Positions 10,966 through 22,119 of a DNA stretch of 64,000 nt are shown piece after piece. The position numbers were made by a program, and so were the translations under genes. The stretch spans positions 26,133,817-26,197,816 of the forward strand of contig CM055876.1 of the NCBI GenBank assembly GCA_029582165.1, read 5' to 3'. Below the pieces are notes generated by a model that did no database searches, was not told the DNA's origin, and worked only from the letters and a program-made list of their open reading frames with translations. This stretch comes from Portulaca oleracea (lineage: Eukaryota > Streptophyta > Magnoliopsida > Caryophyllales > Portulacaceae). Within the stretch, counting starts at the first letter, position 1, and the number at the start of each line of letters is the position of its first letter.

Positions 10966-12200
10966 TTGAAATGTTTTGGTAAACCGTCTTCTACTTCCTT
11001 TTTCCGGATTAGGCAATCAAATGTTTTTAGTATGATGTTCTGCTGAGCCAGCCGCTTTGGAATCCATTACCGGGCAAGCTGCTATTTTTTTAATCCTACT
11101 TCAACATAGTTTTAATGGTAACTCCACCCTTTAGTTGATCTTGTTTTATCAAATCTGGTTTGACAGGTTACAATGGGAGCTTGTGGTTTTGGGACTGGAA
11201 GTGTGGCCACTATTTCAGCAAGCTCAAACAGTTATGCAACCGGAAATTATTGCATATATTCTCTGTCGTGGTGTCTTGAATCTGAAATGGGTACTTTGTC
11301 TAAATTGAACAGTCTGAGCAACATGGATTGTCCGACTCGTAACCAGGTTGTTTGCTAGACTTTTTTTGGGACAGATGGACACATTCAGTCAGGACAGTGG
11401 AAAGTATACGGAAAAAAATTAGGTATCCAGTATCTCAAAACAGCTTGTAAAGGATTGTATTTATTGTATTCAACAGAAACTGTTGTTGTATGTGCAATCT
11501 ATATTTATTTTACATTTTTGGATGGGCTCAGTAAAAAATTCTTGATACAGACTAGGTTTAGTGGGTCTGTAAAAGAAATGTGTTCACTCTCTTCGTCAAA
11601 AATAGAGATTGAAGATTGTATTTTCTACTGCTAGATTGTTCAGAAGCCTCTGCTAATCTTCTTTCTCCTTTACTTTCTTCAAGGTGTTGCTTTTAACAGG
11701 AAAATACCAGTTTCAACTTATGAGTTTGCATCTCATGCAAGTACAATTTTTAGATATATTATACTTACTACAATTATGTAGAAAATTTATTAGTAGGAGG
11801 GGTGGGGTGATTATAAGGAGAAGGCGGTGATTTGAAGCTCAGTTTATGATTCTTTTGCTGAACTGATTTGGAGAATACTAAGCTAGCCAATGATTCATCT
11901 TCATGATTCATCTTATGCTTGCATGGCTAAACTGAACTTTCTTTTGCTTAACTAATTTAACATCATTCAAAAATGATACCAACTGACAAGTTCTACTCCT
12001 ATACTTGTTATCTGATCGCTATGCATAAAAAAATGTTTCTAGGCCTCCATCATTCAAGCTTTTTGTGAGTTTTGTGCCGAAGAATTTTTGAATCGATAAT
12101 GATATTTGGTAAATAGGTAAATCAATAATGACACATAATTCAAAAGTTCAAACATTGTCATTATAATAAGACATCTAATATTTATGAAATATTACAAACA
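10966..12200. other. MULE interior, no recognised gene
   Basis: Looks like former intron or UTR. An exon-like patch at 11168-11312 reads open in one frame after an AG acceptor (CAGGTTACAATGG) but I do not recognise it. The rest is AT-rich with no feature. Confidence 0.45.
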
Positions 12201-12680
12201 TCATGCATTCTTTCCCAACATATAATTATACATCATTAACACTTGCATTAATAACAACAATACAACAAAACCTAAAACCCATCCTAATTTTAGTTGTGAT
12301 GATGTAACAGCTTCCTTCAACTTGCGGTTTCTCCTTCGTAACTCTTGATTGTCAATGTCAATTCGATAAACCATCTCTTTCAACTGATCAACCTCCACTT
12401 CTAACTTCTCTTTTTTGTCCAACGCATACTTTAAACTAGATGCCGAACTATCACACACAACTTTACCAAGCCATTTGTAATATAAGCATCCACCTGGTTT
12501 ACCAGCCTTGTTACAAGTAGCAAAACGCCTTCCTGGGTTTTTAGATGTTCATGACGTCTTTACAACACAAAGATTACCACACTCGCAACGGGCATCCTCG
12601 TTGGTATAACATGGACAAGTGAAGCAGGCATCGAACGATTGTCGTGACGGGTAACTGCATGATTGGCAACTACAACAAGT
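12201..12680 (-). pseudogene. GRF zinc-finger protein with C-terminal membrane segment, one nonsense codon
   Basis: Read on the minus strand, the frame gives a Cys-rich lead-in, then a GRF-type zinc finger with CECGNLCVVKTS, an in-frame TGA at 12549-12551, TSKNPGRRFATC and GGCLYYKWLG. Plant GRF fingers normally have Trp where the stop lies (TSW then NPGRRF), so this is most simply TGG to TGA. After the finger comes a coiled-coil (KKEKLEVEVDQLKEM, then RIDIDNQELRRRNRKL) and a hydrophobic segment LGWVLGFVVLLLLMQVLMMY near the C-terminus. This layout is that of the plant At4g04775-like family, whose function is unknown. The true start is unclear; a possible upstream exon donor (GTGAGTAAG) lies near 13500. 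Confidence 0.72.
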
Positions 12681-13120
12681 ATGTGAACACCAAAGTACAA
12701 CCAAGTCAATTGACAACTTCACTGATCAATATAACACAACAGAGCAAAAGGCTCAGGCCAACAACAAAGAAAACCACAAAAGAACACTACCCCCTTGAAA
12801 CCACACAGAACAAAAAGGAACAGCAGTAGCACATAAGTGTAATTGCACCCAAATGACAGCAGCCTAGCACTCACATGACAGCAGCCTTCAGAAGGCATAT
12901 CCCTACTTCAACAGTCTCCCAGAGCAACCCACCTCAACAGCACATCAGTGACTGTGATCCCGATCAAAACCAACACAGTAGACGTGGAAATGGATGACAA
13001 ATTGAGCAACTTATCAATCAACTAGCACAAGCATCAACCTCATTTACAGCAACATCAACAACACCAAACTGACAATATAAATGAGATCCACCAGACCACC
13101 AGTAGCAACAAAACCACCCA

Positions 13121-13456
13121 AATTACATTTCTTTGCTTCACCTTATAACCACCCAAAGTTACCAATTGCAGATTGAAAAAATTTTTAGGGTTAACAACAC
13201 CCAAACTCTCTCACCCAACCAGAGAATACCCACAATTTTCATATTTTATTCAAAAGACAAACAAAAATTCATGAAAGAAAACATAGACCAAATTACATTT
13301 CTTTGATTCACCTTATAACCACCCAAAGTTACCAATTGCAGATTGAAAAAAAATTTAGGGTTAACAACACCCAAACTCACTCACCCAACCAGAGAATACC
13401 CACAATTTTCATATTTTATTCAAAAGACAAACAAAAATTCATGAAAGAAAATATAC
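13121..13456. repeat. Tandem duplication of a ~170-bp unit inside the MULE
   Basis: AATTACATTTCTTTG starts at 13121 and again at 13291. The copies match nearly base for base through TTCATGAAAGAAAA and differ by a handful of substitutions. Non-coding. Confidence 0.85.
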
Positions 13457-13594
13457 GATTTCTCGAATAGAATCAAATTAAAATAAATCATACTTACTCA
13501 CCACTTCATTGTTGAAAAGCCTTGTCGATTGTCGGAAGTCGAATTTGCAATTGTGCTCGATTGAGCTCGAAATAGCAGACAAAGAACAATGAAT

Positions 13595-14049
13595 TGCTTC
13601 AAGTTTCATGCCCACCCTCTCGTCTTCATCTCCGGAGATTATAGCCGTGTTTCGTCCGTCGTCTGCGCCGGATTCTTCCGGGTGTCAAGCTTATGGTTTC
13701 GCCGTAGGATTAGGGTTTAGGTTCAATGTGTTTGAATTAGGGATTAGGGATTAGGATTAGGGTTTAGGTTCAATGTGGTTTGGATGGAGATTGGAGGGAG
13801 ATTGGATGGGAGGAGTCGTCCATCACAAAGAAGAGAGAGGGAGGAGGCGTGTATGGGAAATGAGGGATATAGCGTGCTCTGGGAAATGAGGTTAGGCATG
13901 CCTGGGAAATGAGGGAGGGATTGAATGAGGGGGAGAGTCTGTTTATTTTTTTTTTTCGTTTTGTTTTACAGTCCATGCATTCTCTCTCCTCCATGTCAGC
14001 TATGGCCATAGGTGAGTCAAATACTCAGTGAGTCAGTCTATCACTCCCC
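13595..14049 (-). repeat. Right long terminal inverted repeat of the MULE
   Basis: Inverted partner of 1781-2225, ending at 14049 just before the CTAGTATCT duplication. Contains repeated GGGAAATGAGG blocks and GGGATTAGG/AGGGTTTAGG motifs. Confidence 0.75.
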
Positions 14050-14058
14050 CTAGTATCT
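14050..14058. repeat. Right 9-bp target-site duplication of the 12-kb MULE
   Basis: CTAGTATCT, identical to 1772-1780. Confidence 0.9.
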
Positions 14059-14464
14059 AGCCCGACCCTGTTGATCTCCATGGCTTTTTGAAAGACGACT
14101 CCTATGCCTGAGTCCTGATCGAGTTCTCCGGCAGAAAGCAGAATAAGTGTCAACTCAAAACTACACTACAATAGATTCCACCAAACCAGTAAGAAACCCA
14201 AAATACCATTAGTAGAAATGTCTTTATTAGCTAAGCAGAATAATTAAGTGACAACTATACTACTATAACAAACTCCACCCTAACCAGCCCCACTAAGGCT
14301 TTATTACCTCTAAAACTGAAAAGTATAGCTAAACTGAACTGATTCTAAAACTGAAATTCATAACAACTAAGCCTTCATTAACTCTAAAACTGCAATGATT
14401 CTATTTCTAATGGTTCATTCTTATTGACTGATAAACTATGCATAGCCTTTATTCAAATGGGTTT

Positions 14465-15409
14465 TCAAAAATACCCAGATTCATACTTGAATGTCTGATT
14501 TGGACTAACATCTTGATGGGTTAAGCTACTTCCTTGATCCTCCATCGCTGCGATTTGATGTTGATGATGGCGATAATGATCCATGAGATTAAGATTAAGC
14601 AACTCAACGCCGCGAGATATACTCGGAAATTGGTTAAACTCACTTCCAACAGTTTGATCTTCCACATTCATTTCATTTTGGTTATGAGCGACGACATCGA
14701 GCTTTGCATCTTCAACTCCCATAATGTGACCACCATGAGTATTATTATTGTTAGCAAAACTGGAATTGTCACTAATATCACCACCATTAGCATTACCTTG
14801 ATTAAACATCATAACATCACCAATCTGGTTGGAAGAAAATGACAAATTTGCCCCTCCTGTAAGATTATCAACTTGTTTAGCAACATTGTTCCTTAGTTCC
14901 AAAAGGCATACCATGAACTGTTGGAGTTCATCCAACCCCATTTCATCAACAGGAGCCTCATCCCACCAAATCCCATTATTCCAATTCTGCCCCTGCTTGA
15001 CTTGATTACAGTAATCAGCAAACTTCTTCTCCTCCTCAATCTTCCTCTTAATCTCCTCATGCCTTCTGTTATGATCTTCCACCAATAAACCCAACCCATT
15101 GCAGGCGACGTCATCGCCGTCGTCATCCATGGTCCCATTGCTGACGTAACGGCGGACGACGTCATCAGGGTCGGGGTGACCGAAGCAGAAGAGCTTGCCC
15201 CTCTCAGAGAAGGTCAAAATGGCCATTTCAACCCCACAGAGAGCACATAGTTCACTGGCCTTCTTGAAGAGTCCTCCGCGTCGTTTTGAGAAAGTGACGT
15301 GCTTTCTTGTTTTATTTTCGATCGTTTCGATGGGGATCTTTCTCCTGCCATTGCTGCGTTTCTTACTCGCGTCCTGATTGTCCTCTGTGTGATTAGTTTG
15401 AGTAGCCAT
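14465..15409 (-). CDS. Type I (M-alpha) MADS-box transcription factor, AGL62-like
   Basis: 314 codons, intronless, as usual for type I MADS genes. The MADS domain is at about residues 20-80: GRRKIPIETIENKTRKHVTF, then SKRRGGLFKKASELC and a LTFSERGKLFCFGHP end. It is followed by DDVVRRYVSN and a helical region with HEEIKRKIEEEKKF. The AGL62-type block NGIWWDEAPVDEMGLDELQQ is at about residues 145-165. The remainder is Asn/His/Gln-rich and low-complexity. M-alpha proteins bind CArG-like DNA in the nucleus as dimers, and AGL62 relatives act in female gametophyte and endosperm development. That role is inferred from family, not proven here. The 12-kb MULE ends about 400 bp beyond the stop. The start is supported by the conserved N-terminal layout and a TATA box upstream. 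Confidence 0.92.
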   Translation of the reverse strand: MATQTNHTEDNQDASKKRSNGRRKIPIETIENKTRKHVTFSKRRGGLFKKASELCALCGVEMAILTFSERGKLFCFGHPDPDDVVRRYVSNGTMDDDGDDVACNGLGLLVEDHNRRHEEIKRKIEEEKKFADYCNQVKQGQNWNNGIWWDEAPVDEMGLDELQQFMVCLLELRNNVAKQVDNLTGGANLSFSSNQIGDVMMFNQGNANGGDISDNSSFANNNNTHGGHIMGVEDAKLDVVAHNQNEMNVEDQTVGSEFNQFPSISRGVELLNLNLMDHYRHHQHQIAAMEDQGSSLTHQDVSPNQTFKYESGYF

Positions 15410-15516
15410 TGATGAATTGAAGGAGATTATTGAAAGGGGATTTGGTGATTAGCAATATTAATTAAAACGGGAGGAGTTTAATTAATTAATTGTGTCTTAA
15501 TTAAGATTGTGATGGA

Positions 15517-15525
15517 TTTATATAG
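15517..15525 (-). promoter_or_regulatory. TATA box of the MADS gene
   Basis: Minus strand reads CTATATAAA about 110 bp upstream of the ATG at 15409. Confidence 0.55.
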
Positions 15526-16202
15526 AAGGTGATCAACTTGATTGGATATCACGCTCTAATCTATGTGATTATATTTGCATTGGGAGGGGTCTTACTTAAG
15601 GGAAGAAGATGATTACGGATAAGATTCTATTGCAGCTAACTTATTTTTAACAGGTTTACCTTGTTATGGAAATTATGAATTATTTGATGGGATTTTGTAT
15701 TCAAAAATTTCAAATTCTGGACAACTTTTCCAAATCTTGTCATTGAGTATTAATTAAGAAGAAAAGGATTTCAAAAAAATGACGCAAAAGTGGTACTATA
15801 AAGATTAATTTCTAGCCAAGAGTTTGTGGATGCAAATTGAAGTGATTAGAAATTTCTAGTGGGAAAGGGATGTGAAAAAATTGTAATACTCCGTATTTCG
15901 TTCAAAGTTTGGCTGAGCCGGGTTTTAATAAAAAGAAAATCAAATTGGTACTATCATCAATTTTTCATTCAATTTTCACATCTGTTTTTTTAGGTGTATA
16001 TGGATGGATTACTTTTTTTATTTCTATTGTTTGAACTCAATTTTACCAAAATTCATATTTGTCCAAATGACTTGACTGAAAAATAATTCAAAAAACTAAA
16101 CATCAGTAACTTTTTATCCAATTTTATTTTTTTTGGACTTAAAATGGGCCAACCTAAATTTTCAACGACAGTATATAGTCCCATAGCAAGTTCAATGTAT
16201 AA
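15526..16202. other. Intergenic, presumed MADS gene upstream region
   Basis: AT-rich, no ORF of note. Likely holds upstream regulatory sequence of the MADS gene; no specific site recognised. Confidence 0.4.
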
Positions 16203-16876
16203 GGCTATCTTTATTGACATCCCTAGACTTGAGGGACACATGAGAGAAGAATTAAAAAAAAGGAAAAATCAAAGAAAATGGGGGTAGAGGGACAAGTGCT
16301 CGTCCCTGGTTTGAAAAAGCAGAAAAAAGAGGGAGAGAGGGAATGACAGGCGCGGTGGGGGGGCGTGCAGCACACCCCCTTTTTTTCTGTCTGGCGCGTG
16401 CGCAACACGCGCGTCGGGGCGCGTCTGGACGATTTCCCAGTGGGGCCCGCCACTGCAGATTGCTTTTTATTTTTTTTTTCCTTTCCTTTTCTTTTCTTTC
16501 TCTTTTCCTTTCTTTTGTTTGTTTCCAACGGTTTAATATCAATAATGGCTGATTTATCTTTTTTGAATTTGTAATTACAATTTTGTAATTTAAATAATTT
16601 ATTTAATTATAAATATTATAACTCAAATTGTTTTAATGTTTTAATTATGTTTCCTTTTAATGATAATCCAATACAAAAAAAAAACAATTATACTCTACAT
16701 GTGGGTCCCATAATCCAATAAAATATTACTCCCTACCCCACTTATCCCTCATCTCATCCCCCAACTCCAAGGACACCATTAACAATACCATACCCCAACA
16801 CCTATTAAAATAATACTATTTCCACTATTCATACCCCACTCATCCCCCAAACCCAGGGACACCAATGTGGATAGCC
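16203..16876. mobile_element. PIF/Harbinger (Tourist-like) MITE, 674 bp
   Basis: The left end GGCTATCTTTATTGACATCC and the right end read in reverse, GGCTATCCACATTGGTGTCC, are imperfect inverted repeats. Both sides are flanked by TAA, the 3-bp target of PIF/Harbinger. The core (about 16355-16450) is strikingly GC-rich with GCGCGTGCGC and ACACGCGCG text, unlike the AT-rich surroundings. ORFs in it are low-complexity and not taken as genes. Confidence 0.75.
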
Positions 16877-17055
16877 TAAAGGGATGCCCAACTTTGAATA
16901 TTCCAGACATGGACAGCAAACTTCAAGGTTCACAAATTGTATGCCCACTTTTTTCATTCTTAACCCGAGATGCAAATTTTAAAACTGCTGGCATATATGG
17001 AGAGGGGGAGCTTCCTTAGAGTAATTGCAAGTGGTGTGACATTTGTAATTTTGTA

Positions 17056-17298
17056 CTCCTTTCATTTTATATTAATTGTCATAATTTTTACTTTCACGAT
17101 ATCTAATATCGCTTTTTGATTGATAATTTTTATAAAATATATTATTAATAATTGCAATATTATACTTTCATGATAGTATTTTTCATTACAAATCTAATGG
17201 TGGTAATTTTATATAACAATTCATTGTGTATATTGAAAAATTTATGATCAAAATTTTTGAAATTTGACCACATAACAATTAATATGGAATGGAGGGAG
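17056..17298. mobile_element. Stowaway (Tc1/mariner) MITE, 243 bp
   Basis: Ends CTCCTTTCATTTTATATTAA and, in reverse, CTCCCTCCATTCCATATTAA, flanked on both sides by TA. Confidence 0.75.
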
Positions 17299-17582
17299 TA
17301 TTTTCACAACAAAATGAGCAGCTACGAATCCAAGAACGAAAAGAAAGAGGAAGTTTACACAGGAAAGCAAACCTAACGCAATTAACCAAACAGCAAAACA
17401 ATCCAATTACCCCCTTGTGCTGCATTTGCTTTGTTTTCTTGTAAAAAAGATACCCAAATTCCCACTTCTCATCATATTATACATCTTACAGACTCACTCC
17501 ATATCTATTATACACAAGTTAAAAAAAATATACAAGAAAAAAGAAATGAAAGAGCAAAAGAAAAGGCATGATTGCATTTGCT

Positions 17583-20500
17583 TCAATATTGCACAGTGAC
17601 CTCAGAAACACCCTCTGCCTCTTCATTCCAAGGGAAACTAAACATCAATCTCCTCTTTTCCTCATCCCATTCAAATCCCACTTCCTGACCATTAACAACA
17701 CACTTCTGAGGCGAATGATCCGAGTAAGCCAAGAAGCTCCCTCCACCCTTGATCTTCATCTTGGCATTCAACCCGTCGTACTCCAGCCCTTGGATCGTTC
17801 CTCCGCAGTTGAGCATGTTTGTCAGGCCAATGGGCGCGAACCTCACACCCTTCCTCCCCATTTTCTTGACTGGCACGAAGCTGAAGAGCTCGAACGTGAG
17901 CGGGTTGAGGACGATGTGGATTGGGTCTGATTTGGGTGTCATCAACCGGAGTGAATCGGCTTGGTGGAGGTACACGGCGAATTCTTCAGCAAGAGTTGTT
18001 TCGACATTGGCGTCTGCTTTCTGGTCCCATTCTACATCGTTGACGTGGACGGAGCCTTCCATGGTCTTGAAGCAGTGTTTGAACCCCTTGATCCTTCTTT
18101 CCTTCCTGTCCCAACCTGCTCCTTGGCAGTTGAATGCTCCAACCACGCCGCCGTACTTCAACATGGAAAATAATGCGAGTTTTTAGTCATTGAAAAGATT
18201 TGAAGTTACTATCTAAACAACTTCGATTTATTTTTGAACAGTGAATATCAGAATATGTATTTTGACATGAACGAAAGTTCTTACACGACAACAACTCCTC
18301 TTCATGTGGGTCCTACTTGTGCAGGTCTAGGGAGATCAAATGAACCTCAATATATATAACTATGCGTAACTATATATATGCAGAGACACTAGTTCCAACT
18401 TCCAAAAGAAATAAAGTTCTAAGAATTCATCAATTTCCTTTCAATAAGGCCATTGAGTAAAATCTGTGAAATCAGGCAACTTGTTTGCTCTTCTCTTTAG
18501 ACATATCATCATTGAAAACTTTAGGGAGTATTTGGTTATTGAATTTTTCTGTAAAAATTGGTGCACTTTCTCAAATTACATGAAAAGAATTTTTGTATAT
18601 ATATCTCATTATTTTACTCTCAAACATACTAAGAACTTCCCTTCAAGGGGTGTAGGGAAAATTTCGTTTGAAAAAATTTCCACGACATTCTACCAAACGC
18701 TCCCTAATTATATTTGATTTGATTTTGCATCCAAATTGATGCTTTTAAACACTAATTCAAGCAGATTTCTTGCAGACAATTTGCACAAGTTCATCATGCA
18801 CAAAAGTCAGAGAACAAGAGAGAAAATCATACCTTGTTGAAGTTCCATATCTTTAGGAGGGATTTCTGATCAAACAAGGGGTTCTTGAAAAGAACATCCC
18901 TGGTTGGAAGAGCAAAGTGCTGGCATTTGGGGATTGTTCCATCAGGGTACACCAATTTCTTGAGGAGATCAAAGTCGTGGCCTCCGAGGTTATCGCTGAC
19001 GTAGACGGGCCCACCACAGATTGCGCGGGACCCAGCGTGGAACTTGGCACATACATGATCACTCTGGAACATGTCCCAATCAGGGTGGTAAATCTGACCC
19101 ATCCACAAACTGTTGTATGAACAGTGAATCATGTGGACCCCCTGCAGCCAAAACACTCCATCTGGGTCCCCATTTGGATCTTGGAACCAAAAGTCATCAC
19201 CTGATAATTAATTTGTAGTATTAGTCAGCATTCTAGCACCATCACTTTACCCATACAAAGAAGTTGCAAGAATATTCAGGAAATAGATAAGAAGCCAAAT
19301 CAAACCAGACTATTGTACCAAAATTTTGACAGAAGCCAGGGTTTGTTCTCTTCACCTTATCTTAAATATTTATAGTTAACACTTAACACTGATCAACCCT
19401 TATTAGCAAATTACTTCATCAATTCTTTTTTATCTATCATTCACTTTTATAAGATCCATTTTTAATCAATAATTTTTTACATAAACATTCTATAAAAACA
19501 TACAATACTAGTATTTTTTTTATTATGAATCAAATAACATCAATTTTATATGATGAATCATTACAAAAATTAGATATTAATGAACAAAATTTTTTATACA
19601 AAAAACTGAGTGACAGATAAAAAATGGAAGGAGTATAATTTTTTTACTTAAATCATTAACATTGATGAGCAATGATTAATGGCGATCAAACCAACTCAAT
19701 AATATCTTATGATAAATTAAAGAACAAACGAAAAAGTGTGTTGTTTTTCCGGGGACCTGAGCTTGTGTATTAGGCTATCAGCCACACTTAGTCTTACTTC
19801 AAATCATATGGTCAGATTCTAAATAATGGTAAAGGATTGGGGGGATGTTTGCCTTTCAAACTTTTACCTGCTCTTCCCATAGACACATCCTTTGTACCTA
19901 GGAAGATGAAGTCATTGCATTGTTGCATGCTAGACAGTAGGTTTTTTCCCTTGAAGTTCTTGTTCAGGGATTTGGTAAGCCCTTGGTAGAATTTCTTAGC
20001 AAGCTCCACCCTGCCACCAAATTGCTCTGACACATATTCAAGTGTCTGTAGTTTGAACACAATTACAGTAACAAATAACAGTTATTAAATAATCTCTCAA
20101 ATACCATGTAAATGTAGAACTAAAATAGGAGAATTATAGAGGCAATTAAATAGCACTTACATGTATAACATCCACTTTAACTCCTGTGATCCCTGCACTG
20201 GAGAGGTAAGAGTGCATGGAATCATAGAAGTCATCAGCTTCATCGGGATGCACAAGCCCAATTCCCCCTTCAACAATCTTATCCACTGCAAGATCATCCA
20301 TAGTTCCAGCAAGACCAGGTGACAAATTACAAGGTACTATGCTTGAATTGAGATGGGTTGTTCCAGGCCGAACACCGCCCCAAGCACCACAAAGTGCATG
20401 CCACACCCAAATATCATCCAAACTCTTGAACTTGGTCCTAAGATCCTTAGTGAAAGCCTTGAAACCATATTCTCCAGTTTTGCAACAATAGCTTTCACCC

Positions 20501-21663
20501 TTTTCATCTGGGTTACTGTCACTCTCACTGAACTCATCTGCTCTCATCATCTCTTCCAGCTCTAGCTTGAGCTTCTGTATCTTCTCATCAATGGCAGACA
20601 AATCAGTGACTGCACCAGATGCAACCGCCTTCTTTCGATCTTTCTCGGCGAGCTCAATTTCTTTAGCTTTAGAGATGAGCATTTTTGGCCTCTCAGGGTT
20701 GTAAGGTGGAGAATTAGACCCTAGCAAGAAACCCTCTCTGTACTTTCTAAACTTTTCACCTTCATCAAGCCTATGAAGTCTAGCTGTCATTTGCTCCCCA
20801 CCAAGAACAAGGGTTGTTCTGTCTCTGTGAGGGTCATCCCCATCTAAATTGATACTCTGCCACCCATCATCAATGATGAGGAACCTCAATGGCAGCCCCC
20901 CTTCTGAAAACTCATTCACCCCATGCCACACACCTAAGGGCTCTACAGCCAAGTAAAATGCATCCCAAGTGCACCAACCAAATTTGTCTATGAGGGTAGG
21001 GGTCTGTTTCTCCTCTAGGAGCTTAAATGTGTTGAGGTGAACCCTAATAGCACTGTAAGCCTCCTTCATTATGTTGTAAGGGTTGTCAGAAACATGGACA
21101 TAAGCTATGGCTTTAAAGGTGGATTCTTTCACCTTCGAAGACCCGCTTTCGGCGCAAATCATGACAACCCTATCATCCTCCCCAGGGTACAAAGCAGACC
21201 TAAAGCTCCCTTCAATCAAGGGCACAATGAGGACATAACCCTTAATCTCAGGGACCTCAAGGAGGACCCATTGGGTCTCCATTTGCAAATCGGACCCCGA
21301 AGTGCCCGCCCATTGAGTAGACCACCATGTTTTGAACCTAAAAACACTGAGGAAGTTCCTGTCAGTGAACTTCCCCAATGGGTTCATGATCCTGTCAGAG
21401 GGCTCATCTACTTGGAACCCAAAGAATCCACCCCTGTGGGAAGCGGACTGCACGCGGTCAAGAATGGAAGGGGGAGCATCGGAATCTGAGATTTTGCTGA
21501 GGGAAGAGAAGTCAGTGAAGGAGACATTGTTGGGGACATCAGAGAGCAATGTCACACCTTTGACACTGAACTTGCCATCCTCTGAGAGGTCAAAATATTG
21601 GTCCAAGGACTTGGCTCTGATGAGGCTAAGAGTTGGGAGAACTGGGTCATTTGGAGGGGCCAT
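17583..21663 (-). CDS. STS: Stachyose synthase-type galactosyltransferase (GH36), four exons
   Basis: Exons 21663-20161, 20045-19868, 19200-18833 and 18155-17583 join in frame with GT..AG introns to 873 residues. Family: galactinol-dependent galactosyltransferases (raffinose and stachyose synthases), cytosolic, making raffinose-family sugars. Seen: FGWCTWDAFY, FLIIDDGWQS, GVKVDVIH (GH36 nucleophile Asp), SSMQQCNDF, RAICGGPVYVSD (acid/base region), and a C-terminal beta domain with GAFNCQGAGW and FELFSFVPVKK. Residues about 330-405 form a charged insertion (KAKEIELAEKDRKK to EMMRADEFSES). Such an insertion separates stachyose synthases (about 850-870 aa) from most raffinose synthases (about 750-780 aa). 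On that basis I prefer galactinol:raffinose over galactinol:sucrose transfer. No break seen. TATA near 22077. Confidence 0.93.
19414..19633. mobile_element. Stowaway-like MITE in intron 2 of the stachyose synthase gene
   Basis: Left CTTCATCAATTCTTTTTTAT and, in reverse, right CTCCTTCCATTTTTTATCTG are imperfect inverted repeats; TA flanks both sides. 220 bp, within the intron at 19201-19867. Confidence 0.65.
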
Positions 21664-22076
21664 TGATCAAAGAATAGAGAAAAGAAACAAAAAATCACCC
21701 TAAAAACACTAGAGAAATGCAGTAAGACTTAGGTTCTCGGGTATGTACCAATAACTCTGAACTGGGTGTTTCTTTACAGGATCAAGAAAACTAATTAAAA
21801 ACAGAAACTGTGTACAAATTGAGCAATGAACTCAAGATTGTGCTATGATCAGAGCTTGAAACTCAAACTGGGTATTATTATATGTACAAATTGCAAAATG
21901 GGCAGGTGAAAAAGGGAGTAGAAGATGAGAAGAAATAGAGAAAACGTGAAAGAGGCAATTGGTCGAACAGGTGGAGTGCAGACAGCCACGGGAGCTTCTG
22001 GAGATCTACAAGGAGCTGAAAGAGAAGATTTTTGATCAAATTCTGAATTGTGATTCAGAATAGAGGACAAGACAAT

Positions 22077-22086
22077 GTATATATAG
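22077..22086 (-). promoter_or_regulatory. Candidate TATA box of the stachyose synthase gene
   Basis: Minus strand CTATATATAC about 415 bp upstream of the ATG, which would give a leader of about 380 nt or one with a small intron. No closer TATA was seen. Confidence 0.4.
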
Positions 22087-22119
22087 TTATAGAACATGGT
22101 AAAGGGTGCCATTTTCTAG

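Larger units (their letters stand above)
1781..14049. mobile_element. Mutator-like element (MULE), 12.27 kb, with transposase remnant and captured host genes
   Basis: The ends are inverted repeats. The left end begins GGAAAAAACTTCACTGACTC and the right end read in reverse begins GGGGAGTGATAGACTGACTC. Both continue with TGAGT, a few bases and TTTGACTCA. Related sequence continues inward for about 450 bp on each side. A perfect 9-bp duplication flanks the element. Inside are a FAR1-type MULE transposase pseudogene (minus), a DUF241 piece, SAP30BP/HCNGP-like exons, a GRF zinc-finger gene and an unknown Ser/Thr/Pro-rich ORF. The transposase has several stops and frameshifts, so the element cannot move by itself now, although the perfect target duplication suggests fairly recent insertion. 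Confidence 0.88.

Noticed and set aside
13690..13770. Telomere-like AGGGTTTAGG/GGGATTAGG repeats
   Set aside because: Irregular and mirrored in the opposite MULE arm (2050-2130) as AAACCCTAA motifs; this is telo-box leader sequence in the inverted repeats, not interstitial telomere.
16252..16574. Several overlapping ORFs on both strands
   Set aside because: All fall in the GC-rich core and A/T runs of the PIF/Harbinger MITE; no conserved protein recognised.
20353..21703. Long plus-strand ORFs opposite the stachyose synthase gene
   Set aside because: Antisense shadows of exon 1; no family features.
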